From NCBI GenBank assembly GCA_030041305.1, contig JASHOC010000051.1, positions 1 to 50,670 of the forward strand: a stretch of 50,670 nt of DNA, written 5' to 3'. Source of the DNA: Acidobacteriaceae bacterium. GTDB taxonomy: Bacteria > Acidobacteriota > Terriglobia > Terriglobales > Acidobacteriaceae. The notes beneath the pieces were generated by a model that did not search any database, was not told the DNA's origin, and was given only the letters and a program-made list of their open reading frames with translations. Both the position numbers and the translations under genes were made by a program. Below are positions 23,276 through 30,735 of this stretch, in pieces; within the stretch, counting starts at the first letter, position 1, and the number at the start of each line of letters is the position of its first letter.

Positions 23276-24235
23276 TTGCTGCATTTTCGCTTACTGGCCG
23301 CATTGCTCGCTATCGGCCTCACCGCGGGCTGCAAAGCCCAAACCACCGCGCCGTCCAACCTGCCGGCCCCGCTCCAGCGGCGCATTGAGGTCATGATCCG
23401 CGCTCAATACGATGTGCCTTCCGACGTGAATCTCACCATTGGGGCGCGCCAGACCAGCCAATTCACAGGGTATGAAACCCTGCCCGTCATCCTTTCCAAA
23501 GGCGGCAAGACCCAAGAGCTCAGTTTCCTCATCTCGGCCGACGAGAAAAAGCTCGTTCACTTGAGCACCATCGATTTGACTAAGGATCCTGCCACATCCA
23601 TCGATATCTCCGGCCGTCCCATCCGCGGCAACCCCGACGCCAAGGTCACGATCATCAACTTCGATGACCTTGAGTGTCCGTTCTGCGCCCGCATGCACCA
23701 GGAGCTCTTTCCCGCCACCCTCGAGCGCTACAAGAACCAGGTGCGCTTTGTTTACAAAGACGACCCGCTCACCGATCTGCACCCTTGGGCCATGCACGCC
23801 TCGGTGGACGCCAACTGCCTGGCCAACCAAAGCGGCGCCGTCTATTGGACCTACGTCGATTACTTGCACGCGCATGGTGATGAAATTACGGGGCCTGATC
23901 GGAATCTGCAGAAGAGCTTCGCGGCTCTGGACCGGATTGCCCGCCAGGAGAGTACTGTCGGCAAACTCGACGAGACCGAGCTGAACGCCTGCATCGCCAA
24001 GCAGGATGAGACCGTGGTCCGCGCCTCGCTGAAAGAGGCTGAGACGCTGGGTCTGGACGGCACGCCCGAGCTGTTTGTCAACGGCGAGCGGATCAACGGA
24101 GCCGTGCCCGAAGATCAGCTCTGGGCGGTGATCGACCGGGCCCTCCGTGCGCAGGGGGAAACACCCCCGCCCATGCCTGCGCCGACTGCGCCCGCCAAGC
24201 CGCCCGCGGGGGCAGCCGGCGCCGGAGGAAAATAA
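23276..24235 (+). CDS. DsbA-like thiol-disulfide lipoprotein
   Basis: 319 residues. The N-terminus is a lipoprotein signal with lipobox LTAGC (Cys at 19). Residues about 30-105 form a small unrecognised domain. The thioredoxin-like fold runs from about 110 (ISGRPIRGNPDAKVTIINFDDLECPFC) with the redox motif CPFC at 134-137, an inserted helical subdomain, and a cis-Pro loop LGLDGTPELFVNG near 265. The tail is Pro/Ala-rich. This is the DsbA/DsbG/BdbD type that oxidises or isomerises disulfides in exported proteins, here membrane-tethered. The start is TTG at 23276, with GAGAGG upstream. It sits between lptD and a SurA-like chaperone, fitting a role in outer-membrane protein maturation. Confidence 0.85.
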   Translation: MLHFRLLAALLAIGLTAGCKAQTTAPSNLPAPLQRRIEVMIRAQYDVPSDVNLTIGARQTSQFTGYETLPVILSKGGKTQELSFLISADEKKLVHLSTIDLTKDPATSIDISGRPIRGNPDAKVTIINFDDLECPFCARMHQELFPATLERYKNQVRFVYKDDPLTDLHPWAMHASVDANCLANQSGAVYWTYVDYLHAHGDEITGPDRNLQKSFAALDRIARQESTVGKLDETELNACIAKQDETVVRASLKEAETLGLDGTPELFVNGERINGAVPEDQLWAVIDRALRAQGETPPPMPAPTAPAKPPAGAAGAGGK

Positions 24236-24490
24236 CGCTTAGCGTTTGCCGCTTGACGACCCCCGTGGATTTATCCTTGAGTGCCGGGACCTTTCGAAGC
24301 TCGCAGAGCGGGGGCAGTTGCCGGCTGTTGATCGAGCGCGGCAATCGGGGCGCGCAACCGCCCTGTGCGGAAACATGAGCCGTCGGGGCGCGGCTCAAGT
24401 TGCGCCGCATGAGGAACCGGTGGGTGCTTGGCGTTGGCGCCGAAACGCGAATTCCGCCAGACTGACCCACTCTTCATAGGAGAAATCGCA

Positions 24491-25567
24491 TTGCACGTTG
24501 AATCGTTGACCCGGGCGCGTTCTGGCTTCGCCCTCCTTCTTTTTTTGAGTTTTGGAGTTTTATTGCCGGTCGCCGGCTGCCACCGTGCGCCGGGCGCGGA
24601 TGTGGTCGCCACGGTCAACGGCAAAGAGATTCTCCGCTCCGACTTGGATCGCTACTTTCAGGCCAGTCTGGGCGACAACGCGCAAAAGCTCTCGCCTGTC
24701 GAAGCCGACATTCGCCGCATGCAGGTTCTCCACCAGATGATTCAGGACGAGATTCTGCAACAGCAGGCGGCCAAGGAAAACCTGGCCGCAACCGACGAGG
24801 ACGTCAATGCCCGCCTCACCGAGATCAAGGCGCCCTTCACGCAGGACGAGTTCTACAACCAGCTCAAGCAGCGCAATCTGACCCTTGACGACTTCAAGCA
24901 AGAACTGCGCCGAACGCTCACCAACAACAAGCTGTTGAACAAAGAGATCGAGTCGCGCATCAACATCACCGATGCGCAAATTGCCGCCTACTATAACCAG
25001 CACAAAGCGGAGTTCAATTTCGTCGAGCCCCAATACCACTTGGCGGAAATCGTGGTCACAACCTCGCCATCGCAGCAGGCCGGGAATCTGCAGAACAGCA
25101 AGGCCACCGGTGCGGCGGACGCCAAGAAGAAGATTGACGCGCTGCACAATCGCCTGGAAAGCGGCGAGGACTTCAGCGCCCTGGCCATGAACTTTTCCGA
25201 GGACCCCAACACGGCCTCAAACGGGGGCGATATGGGTTTCGTGGCCGAGTCGGCGCTGCGCAGCGACCCCGCAATTTATGCCGTGGTCAGCCAGTTGAAA
25301 CCCGATCAGTTTACCGATGTGCTGCCTCTCTACGACAGCCAGGGCCCGAGCCACAAGCTCACCGGTTACGCCGTTTTCAAGCTCATCGGGCGCGAGCCGG
25401 CGGGCCAGCGCGAGCTGAGCGATCCCCGCGTGCAGCAAACTATTCATGGCCTGCTCCACGAGAGCGAGAAGCAACTGCTTCAGACCGCTTACTTTGAAAT
25501 GCTGCAAAACCAGGCCAGGGTTCGTAACTACTACGCCGAACAGATCCTCAAACAGGGCGCTCCCTAA
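24491..25567 (+). CDS. SurA/PrsA-like peptidyl-prolyl isomerase lipoprotein
   Basis: 358 residues from TTG 24491, chosen because AGGAG lies about 8 nt upstream; a frame open from 24428 is not needed. The lipobox PVAGC places the lipidated Cys at residue 30. A SurA_N-like helical domain (VNGKEILRSDLDRYFQ, then DIRRMQVLHQMIQDEIL) precedes a parvulin rotamase domain (about 210-310) with HLAEIVV...DFSALAMNFSEDPNTASNGGDMGFV, the conserved parvulin pattern. A C-terminal helix follows (HESEKQLLQTAYFEMLQ). It probably acts as a periplasmic outer-membrane protein chaperone. The lipid anchor makes it PrsA-like in topology, while the neighbours lptD and the DsbA-like protein suggest a SurA-type role. 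Confidence 0.88.
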   Translation: MHVESLTRARSGFALLLFLSFGVLLPVAGCHRAPGADVVATVNGKEILRSDLDRYFQASLGDNAQKLSPVEADIRRMQVLHQMIQDEILQQQAAKENLAATDEDVNARLTEIKAPFTQDEFYNQLKQRNLTLDDFKQELRRTLTNNKLLNKEIESRINITDAQIAAYYNQHKAEFNFVEPQYHLAEIVVTTSPSQQAGNLQNSKATGAADAKKKIDALHNRLESGEDFSALAMNFSEDPNTASNGGDMGFVAESALRSDPAIYAVVSQLKPDQFTDVLPLYDSQGPSHKLTGYAVFKLIGREPAGQRELSDPRVQQTIHGLLHESEKQLLQTAYFEMLQNQARVRNYYAEQILKQGAP

Positions 25568-25583
25568 CCTTGCAACGGCCCTT

Positions 25584-25619
25584 GGCCTTTGCAAGGCCGG
25601 CGGAGAACTTTCTCCGCCG
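25584..25619 (+). repeat. Two nested hairpins after the SurA-like gene
   Basis: GGCCTT-TGC-AAGGCC (25584-25598) is followed, sharing one base, by CGGCGGAGA-ACTT-TCTCCGCCG (25598-25619). They begin 17 nt after the stop codon. The second stem is strong but no T run follows, so this is at best an atypical terminator or an mRNA 3'-end stabiliser. Confidence 0.5.
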
Positions 25620-25842
25620 TGCGCGCCATTGTCTATCGGTCTCTGCCGGCACAGCCTCACCCGCACCACTATCGATGCAATCATCCTCTTTCCCTGGGAG
25701 CACCTGGAGCGCCGCCGCCCGGTGAAATTACTGTTGCGTATTCTCGCGGGGAGGAAGCTTGCCTCCGGCTCGACAGCCCTCCGCCGCGATTCAGCTTGCG
25801 CGTCCGCCTGCGGTTTTGCCAAACTGGCCTTGGCTGCTGGCG

Positions 25843-26124
25843 ATGGTTCTTCATTTCCTCATTCAAGGGCGTGTGCAAGGGGTTGGCTTCCGCTGGTTCG
25901 TCCACCGCGAGGCCAGTGAACTGGGTCTGCGCGGCTGGGTGCGCAACACCGAGGATGGCGACGTGGAAGTGGTGGCCTCGGGCGAGCCCGACGACCTGGC
26001 GGATTTGCGCGTCAGCCTGAAACGCGGCCCGCGCAGCAGCCGCGTCGATCGCGTCATTGAACATACTTTAGCCGAAAACGAGGCGGAAGAGCTTACCGCG
26101 TTCCGCATCGATGGCGCGTGGTAA
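25843..26124 (+). CDS. acyP: Acylphosphatase
   Basis: 93 residues, typical length. The family signature GRVQGVGFRWFV (about 9-20) carries the phosphate-binding Arg, and GWVRNTEDGDVEVVASGE carries the catalytic Asn. It hydrolyses acyl-phosphate bonds such as acetyl phosphate or carbamoyl phosphate in the cytoplasm. The ATG at 25843 gives the standard N-terminus (MVLHFLIQGRV). The frame stays open upstream to 25759 with unconserved sequence. No Shine-Dalgarno sequence is obvious. The 275 bp before it contain the hairpins following the SurA-like gene and otherwise nothing I recognise. Confidence 0.93.
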   Translation: MVLHFLIQGRVQGVGFRWFVHREASELGLRGWVRNTEDGDVEVVASGEPDDLADLRVSLKRGPRSSRVDRVIEHTLAENEAEELTAFRIDGAW

Positions 26125-26140
26125 AGCAGGGATTAATGTT

Positions 26141-26156
26141 CAGTGGTCAGTGATCA
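26141..26156 (+). repeat. Left arm of a 16-bp inverted repeat flanking the Trm112-like gene
   Basis: CAGTGGTCAGTGATCA matches the reverse complement of 26413-26428 in 15 of 16 positions. It consists of repeated GTCAGT-like units. It may be a dispersed intergenic repeat or the arm of a small mobile cassette. Confidence 0.65.
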
Positions 26157-26208
26157 AAAGGCAGTTGGATTCGTTTATTGAGACCGCCTGGACAGGAATA
26201 GATTCCCC

Positions 26209-26415
26209 ATGGTTCGCAAACCCGCGGAGCAGTTTCAATTTGACGCAAGCGTGCTCAGTCAGCTTGCTTGTCCGGCTTGCTTCGGGGACCTGCGCCTCGA
26301 CAAAGCTCGCCTGGCCTGTACCCGCTGCCCGCGTAGTTACCCGATTGTGGATGGAATTCCCGTCCTAATCGCCGCCAGCGAAGATACCGCCAAGGCCCGT
26401 GATCCTGAGCCCTGA
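26209..26415 (+). CDS. Trm112 family zinc-ribbon protein (YcaR/UPF0434)
   Basis: 68 residues. CPACFGDLRLDKARLACTRC (about 21-40) and YPIVDGIPVLI form the Trm112/YcaR fold, a small zinc-ribbon-like protein (C-x2-C and C-x2-C). In eukaryotes and archaea Trm112 activates methyltransferases; bacterial versions are usually uncharacterised. Its ATG at 26209 follows TAGATT (26199-26204) by only 4 nt, and an AGGA lies about 11 nt upstream, so initiation is unclear. The TGA stop lies inside the right arm of an inverted repeat whose left arm lies 53 nt upstream of the start, so the gene is boxed in a 288-bp unit. It converges with plsX. Confidence 0.88.
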   Translation: MVRKPAEQFQFDASVLSQLACPACFGDLRLDKARLACTRCPRSYPIVDGIPVLIAASEDTAKARDPEP

Positions 26416-26428
26416 TCACTGACCATTG
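26413..26428 (-). repeat. Right arm of the inverted repeat flanking the Trm112-like gene
   Basis: TGATCACTGACCATTG pairs with 26141-26156 (15 of 16). The first three bases are the stop codon of the Trm112-like gene, and the arm ends 2 bp before the end of plsX on the other strand. Confidence 0.65.
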
Positions 26429-26429
26429 T

Positions 26430-27482
26430 CTACTGAATCGCCGTGTCCGACCCGGCTTCTTGGGCTGCCGCGCCCCGTCTTGGTTGGCTGGCGAACTCGT
26501 GCTCGAGGCGCTCGTTGGCGGCGGTCTTCGCGAACTCGTGGGCCACGCGGATGCTGTTGTAAATAGCAACGTCATTCGACGAGCCGTGACCGATGATGCA
26601 CACGCCGCGCACGCCCAGCAGCGGCGCTCCGCCGTATTCCGTGTAGTCCAGCCGGCGGCGGAAATCGTTAAAGGCCCTCCGCGAGAGCAGCGCCCCCACT
26701 TGCGCAGTGACCGTGCGCGTCAGGGATTCGCGCAACACGTCGCGCACAAAGCGGCCCACGCCTTCACTGGTCTTCAGGGCCACGTTGCCCACAAAACCAT
26801 CGCACACAATTACATCGGCGTGGCCGTTGAAAATGTCGCGGCCCTCCACGTTGCCGATGAAATGGATGGGCAGCGCCTTCAGGAGCGGAAATGCCTCGCG
26901 GGTGAGCTCGTTGCCCTTGCTCTCTTCTTCTCCGATCGAGAGCAGGCCCACCCGAGGTTGGCGAATCTTCAACACAGTGCGGGCGTACATCTCACCCATA
27001 ACCGCGAACTGCGCCAGGTTGTGCGCCTTGCAGTCCACGTTCGCGCCCACGTCCAGCAGCACGCACGGATTGCCTTTCGCCGTCGGCATGGGCGTCGCCA
27101 ACGCCGGCCGGTCGACGCCGGGAAGCGCGCCCAGCACCATCTTCGCCGTGGCCATCGCGGCGCCGGTATTGCCGGCGGTCACAAATCCCGCGGCTTTGCC
27201 CTCGCGCACCAGCTTAAGGCCCACGCGCATCGAGCTGTCGCGCTTGGCGCGCACCGCGTGCGCGGCCTTCTCGTCCATCCCGATGCGCTCGGAAGCGTGA
27301 TGAATCGCGATGGGCAGATCCTCGTTCTCAAGGTGCTCGTCGAGCAGGTCGCGCAGCTCCGGCTCCGGGCCCACCAGATGCACACGGACGGGCAGAGCGC
27401 GGCACGCCAGGATAGCTCCACGAATCTCCGGTTCGGGAGCCTTGTCGGAGCCCACGGCGTCAAGCGCGATGTCGATGAGCAT
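26430..27482 (-). CDS. plsX: Phosphate acyltransferase PlsX
   Basis: 350 residues, standard. It begins [20 protein letters not shown] (the family's DxxGxD-like opening) and carries [19 protein letters not shown] (about 100-118), [22 protein letters not shown] and [16 protein letters not shown], all PlsX signatures. It makes acyl-phosphate from acyl-ACP for phosphatidic acid synthesis with PlsY at the inner membrane. It is the third gene of yceD-rpmF-plsX, starting 11 nt after the rpmF stop. No fabH follows, unlike the order in many bacteria; the Trm112-like gene converges instead. The last residues are an unconserved tail. Confidence 0.96.
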   Translation of the reverse strand: MLIDIALDAVGSDKAPEPEIRGAILACRALPVRVHLVGPEPELRDLLDEHLENEDLPIAIHHASERIGMDEKAAHAVRAKRDSSMRVGLKLVREGKAAGFVTAGNTGAAMATAKMVLGALPGVDRPALATPMPTAKGNPCVLLDVGANVDCKAHNLAQFAVMGEMYARTVLKIRQPRVGLLSIGEEESKGNELTREAFPLLKALPIHFIGNVEGRDIFNGHADVIVCDGFVGNVALKTSEGVGRFVRDVLRESLTRTVTAQVGALLSRRAFNDFRRRLDYTEYGGAPLLGVRGVCIIGHGSSNDVAIYNSIRVAHEFAKTAANERLEHEFASQPRRGAAAQEAGSDTAIQ

Positions 27483-27493
27483 GGAGGCTCGGC

Positions 27494-27682
27494 TTACTTC
27501 TCAGCTTCCTTGACATCCAGAACGGCGCGGCCTTTGTAAGCTCCGCACTTGGGGCACGCGCGATGGGGAAGTTTCTTTTCGTGGCAGTTAGGACACTCCG
27601 ACAGGCCGGCCGCGGTCAGAAAATCGTGGGCGCGACGATTGGCGGTGCGGCGCGTCGAGTGGCGCCTCTTCGGATTCGGCAT
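27494..27682 (-). CDS. rpmF: Ribosomal protein bL32
   Basis: 62 residues from ATG 27682 ([20 protein letters not shown]), a textbook bL32 start. It has two Cys pairs, CPNC and CPKC, forming the zinc-bound form of this large-subunit protein. GGAAAGGAATC upstream contains a good Shine-Dalgarno sequence. The reading frame continues upstream to 27973 but that part overlaps yceD. It sits between yceD and plsX, the conserved bacterial order in which ribosome and membrane-lipid synthesis are co-expressed. Confidence 0.97.
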   Translation of the reverse strand: MPNPKRRHSTRRTANRRAHDFLTAAGLSECPNCHEKKLPHRACPKCGAYKGRAVLDVKEAEK

Positions 27683-27837
27683 TGCAGATTCCTTTCCTCT
27701 TCTTCGCCGTTGCCCCGGCTTTTCCGCCCTCTCCAGCAAAGAGCGCGCAAAAAATAGCGCACCACAACAGCGTGGGTGCGGACCCGGGCCGTCTTGCAGG
27801 CCCCGGCAGCGGCGAAACACCATGCGGTGCTCGGGTT

Positions 27838-28389
27838 TCAGGGCTTGACCCGGCCGCGCAGACCGGCCAGCGCCTCCCACCGAAGATCTCCGGGACCCTC
27901 GTCGCAGGTGCAGGGCTGATTGTTGCGGTTGGCTCCGCAGCGCGGGCAAAGTCCCTTGCAGTCGGGCCTGCACAGGGTCCTGACGGGCAGGGCCAAAAGC
28001 ACCTGTTCGCGCAGCACATCTTCAAGCCACAGACTGTCTTTCTGATAATAACCGATTTCGGTTTCGGGTGCGGTAATCGAGCGCTCGGGAGCTCCGGCGT
28101 CGGCCCCGAGAGGGCGGAAGATGAGGTCGAATTCGGCGCTCAGAGGTATGCGGACAGATTCGAGGCACCGGGCGCAGGGAACCTCGAAGGAACCTGTGTA
28201 GCGTCCCCTTAAACGGATGTCGGCGACGATCTCGCGGGCGGAACGGCGCTCGTGGAGAATTTCGGCCCGGCCGGAGGCGCCAAGCTTCCCCGTCTGCTGC
28301 GCTTCGGAGCCGAAATCGATTGCTCCCGGGGCCAGCTCCACGTCGAATTCGATCGGCTCCCGTTCCAGCTCGCTGACTTTGAATTCCAT
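27838..28389 (-). CDS. yceD: YceD family protein (DUF177), LSU accumulation factor
   Basis: 183 residues. The C-terminal half has CARCLE and DCKGLCPRCGANRNNQPCTC, the Cys cluster typical of DUF177/YceD with a possible zinc site. In plants and E. coli this family supports accumulation of 23S rRNA and the large ribosomal subunit. It heads the rpmF-plsX operon with a 155-bp gap to rpmF. On the reverse strand TAGGCT (28396-28401) ends 6 nt before the ATG and no Shine-Dalgarno sequence is present, suggesting a leaderless first gene. tRNA-Cys lies upstream on the same strand and could share transcription. Confidence 0.9.
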   Translation of the reverse strand: MEFKVSELEREPIEFDVELAPGAIDFGSEAQQTGKLGASGRAEILHERRSAREIVADIRLRGRYTGSFEVPCARCLESVRIPLSAEFDLIFRPLGADAGAPERSITAPETEIGYYQKDSLWLEDVLREQVLLALPVRTLCRPDCKGLCPRCGANRNNQPCTCDEGPGDLRWEALAGLRGRVKP

Positions 28390-28586
28390 GCTTTGAGCCT
28401 ACGGCGCAGCGTCCCACGCGTCAATTCGAGTCGTTGACCCGGCGCACGCCTGAGGGTTCCAACATGCCTGATGGCGTGAAGCAGAAGCTCAAACCCTTGA
28501 CCGGGTGGTTTTCTATTGGTGCGTTGCTGGCTTCTTTCGGATTTGGACAGTGAACGGGAGGCAATCAAGTCCAAAGATGAAATCCA

Positions 28587-28661
28587 TGGAGCCGCGGGCA
28601 GGACTCGAACCTGCCAATACTGGTGTTGCATGCCAGCACGTTGCCTCTTCGTCACCGCGGC
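28587..28661 (-). tRNA. tRNA-Cys (anticodon GCA)
   Basis: 75 nt including an encoded CCA. The 7-bp acceptor stem GCCGCGG/CCGCGGC is followed by discriminator U73, the Cys identity base. T arm GCAGG-TTCGAGT-CCTGC is perfect. D-stem ACG/CGT has 3 bp. The anticodon loop is A-T-GCA-A-C with anticodon GCA. The anticodon stem CTGGC/ACCAG has a C31-A39 mismatch next to the loop, which is unusual. Variable loop TATTG is 5 nt. It lies upstream of yceD on the same strand. Confidence 0.93.
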
Positions 28662-28695
28662 CCCGGTGGTTTGCTGCGCCTTTGTGCTGGTTCCC

Positions 28696-28725
28696 AGCTT
28701 AGGTCTGATCTCTCTTCGGCATCAA
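28696..28725 (-). promoter_or_regulatory. Promoter for tRNA-Cys
   Basis: On the reverse strand TTGATG (28720-28725) and TAAGCT (28696-28701) are separated by 18 bp, a plausible housekeeping promoter. The predicted start is about 30 nt before the mature tRNA 5' end. Confidence 0.5.
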
Positions 28726-28823
28726 TAGTCAGAAAGTAGTAGGTTTCCGCTAGTGAGCAACGCACTGCTAGGACACCTCCCCTTGACTAAGCTGAGAGAT
28801 CTTGCGCGGTACACTGGATTTGG

Positions 28824-29402
28824 ATGGTCTTCGTCCTCGACAACTACGACTCGTTTACCTATAACCTTGTCCAGTATCTGGGCGAGCTGGGCGCCGAAGT
28901 CGTCGTGCGCCGCAATGACGAGCTCACCCCCGAGCAAGTTGAGGCCCTCAAGCCCGAGCGGATTCTGCTCTCGCCCGGTCCCTGCACTCCGCGCGAAGCA
29001 GGCATCCTGGTGCCGCTCATTCGCCACATGGCCGGCAAAGCGCCGATCCTGGGCGTATGCCTGGGGCATCAGGCCATCGGCGAGGCTTTCGGCGGGCAAG
29101 TGGTGCGCGCACGGACCCTGATGCACGGCAAAACCAGCTCCGTGACGCACAACGGTAAGGGCATATTTGCGGGATTACCCACGCCGCTCACCTGCACCCG
29201 TTACCATTCTTTGATCGTGGCCGAAGATTCGCTGCCCAGGGAACTGGAAATCACGGCGCGGACCCCGGAACCGGATAACAATGGCGCCGTCATCATGGGT
29301 TTGCGTCATCGCGAACTTCCCATTGAAGGCGTCCAGTTTCATCCCGAAAGCGTTTTGACCGAGCACGGACACGAGATGATCCGCAACTTCCTGGAAATGT
29401 AG
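28824..29402 (+). CDS. trpG: Glutamine amidotransferase, anthranilate / aminodeoxychorismate synthase component II
   Basis: 192 residues, a stand-alone class I amidotransferase. It has [21 protein letters not shown] (about 3-23), the nucleophile loop [17 protein letters not shown] with catalytic Cys (about residue 78), and [14 protein letters not shown] with the His and Glu of the triad. It hydrolyses glutamine and passes ammonia to a TrpE- or PabB-type partner, which is not in the window; such orphans often serve both tryptophan and folate pathways. TACACT (28810-28815) ends 8 nt before the ATG and there is no Shine-Dalgarno sequence, so it is a leaderless candidate. A secreted protein gene follows 5 nt after its stop. 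Confidence 0.9.
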   Translation: MVFVLDNYDSFTYNLVQYLGELGAEVVVRRNDELTPEQVEALKPERILLSPGPCTPREAGILVPLIRHMAGKAPILGVCLGHQAIGEAFGGQVVRARTLMHGKTSSVTHNGKGIFAGLPTPLTCTRYHSLIVAEDSLPRELEITARTPEPDNNGAVIMGLRHRELPIEGVQFHPESVLTEHGHEMIRNFLEM

Positions 29403-29407
29403 TAGGA

Positions 29408-30409
29408 ATGCAACTGTCCGGCTGCCGCTTCGGTCCATCCCTCCTTCTGCTCCTGGCGGCCTCGATTATCCCTCTCGCACTGCGCCCGCTCCACGCGCAG
29501 TCAACTTCCCCGCAACAATCCCCGACGGCTCCGCAATCGCAGTCTGCTTCGCCTGACCCTATCGCCATCGTTCCTCTCGACGCAGATCATCCCGGCCAAG
29601 GCCCCACAGTTACTGGAGCCCTCGAAGTCACGGGCGGCAACGCCACTATCACGGCCAGCGGAGCGGTAACCGCAGGCCCGCGAACCACCGATGTGATATT
29701 GCCCCGCCGCGGAACCTTGCACGTCTGCGCCTCCACCACCGTCAAGCTGGCCACTGACGCCGGCGTTCCCCCGGGCGAAGCGCAAGGTCTGCTGATGGCC
29801 ATCGACCATGGCGCCGTCGAGATGAGCTTCGCCAACACCTCGGCCAACGAGCGCAACGCCGACGTCTTGCTGACCCCCGATTTCCGCATCCTCATCGGCG
29901 GTCCCGGAGCCTCGGAAGTGAAGGTCCGTTTGGGCGCCGGCGGCGACACCTGCGTGGATAACTCGGGGACCGACGCGCCCTACGTCGTGGTAACCAGTCT
30001 GTTCGGAGGCGGCCTTTATCGCGTGCAGCCCGGCCAGCGCGTCATGTTCCAGCATGGCAGCTTGCGCGAAGTCGTCGACCAGGAGAGTGAACCGTGCGGC
30101 TGCCCGCCCACGCCCGCCGCCGCGCAAGGCAACGAGTTTCCGCTGGCCCAGAGCGAAGGCCTGGCGCCCACGCCGCCGGAATCCCCAGCTCCCATCCAAA
30201 GGTCCGCCCCACCGCAGGTGACGCCGCCTCTGGTCTATTCAAGCTCCGCGCATGCGCCGCAGCCCGCCGCCATTCCTCCGCCTGCCCCAAGTCCGCCCGT
30301 CTCTGCAACCCCAGTGCAGACTCCGCCTCCGCCAGCGAAAAAAGTCAAGAAGCCTGGGATCTTCGTTCGCATTGGCCATTTTTTCCGGCGCATCTTTGCC
30401 GCCGATTGA
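29408..30409 (+). CDS. Secreted Pro-rich protein with FecR-like core
   Basis: 333 residues. A signal peptide (about 1-31, GPSLLLLLAASIIPLALRPLHA) precedes a Ser/Gln/Pro-rich spacer, a beta-rich core (about 85-225: RRGTLHVCASTTVKLATDAG, DHGAVEMSF, FRILIGGPGASEVKVRLGAGG) resembling FecR-type domains, a CGC element, then a Pro/Ala-rich tail ending in a basic amphipathic stretch (KKVKKPGIFVRIGHFFRRIF). I recall such proteins from Acidobacteriota; function unknown. The core could bind or scaffold envelope polymers. It starts 5 nt after trpG (AGTAGGA before the ATG), so it is co-transcribed, though functionally unrelated. Confidence 0.7.
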   Translation: MQLSGCRFGPSLLLLLAASIIPLALRPLHAQSTSPQQSPTAPQSQSASPDPIAIVPLDADHPGQGPTVTGALEVTGGNATITASGAVTAGPRTTDVILPRRGTLHVCASTTVKLATDAGVPPGEAQGLLMAIDHGAVEMSFANTSANERNADVLLTPDFRILIGGPGASEVKVRLGAGGDTCVDNSGTDAPYVVVTSLFGGGLYRVQPGQRVMFQHGSLREVVDQESEPCGCPPTPAAAQGNEFPLAQSEGLAPTPPESPAPIQRSAPPQVTPPLVYSSSAHAPQPAAIPPPAPSPPVSATPVQTPPPPAKKVKKPGIFVRIGHFFRRIFAAD

Positions 30410-30735
30410 GAGGTCCGCGAAGCGCCGTTCCGCGTGATTGAGGTCACTGTTGAAAACTGTTCTGGCCCGCTATAAAACAGCGAGAGCTGAAGTGTCGCCG
30501 TCGTGGAGCGAAGCAAGCGCTGCAAAAATTCCGTCTCCGCCGCCGACCATCTTCGACGGGAACGCGCGGGTCAATTCGTGCGGCCATCGGAGCCAAACAG
30601 GCGGACGGCGCCCGGGAATCTGCTTAGATGGGAATGGGTATGGGCCAAGCGTTCCGAGTCACGGTCGTTTCCCGTTGCCGCGGTTTCGCTCCTTTTTCTG
30701 AGTGGACTCCCATGTGTAGCTTGACGTGGAGCTCG
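30410..30735 (+). promoter_or_regulatory. Stretch upstream of the TonB receptor, with promoter candidate
   Basis: 326 bp without a separate gene. TTGAAA (30450-30455) and TATAAA (30471-30476) form a promoter-like pair with a short 15-bp spacer, giving a leader of about 250 nt. The receptor's frame stays open up to 30628 with MGMGMG, but the signal peptide only begins at 30736, where GGAG lies just before the ATG. Confidence 0.4.
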
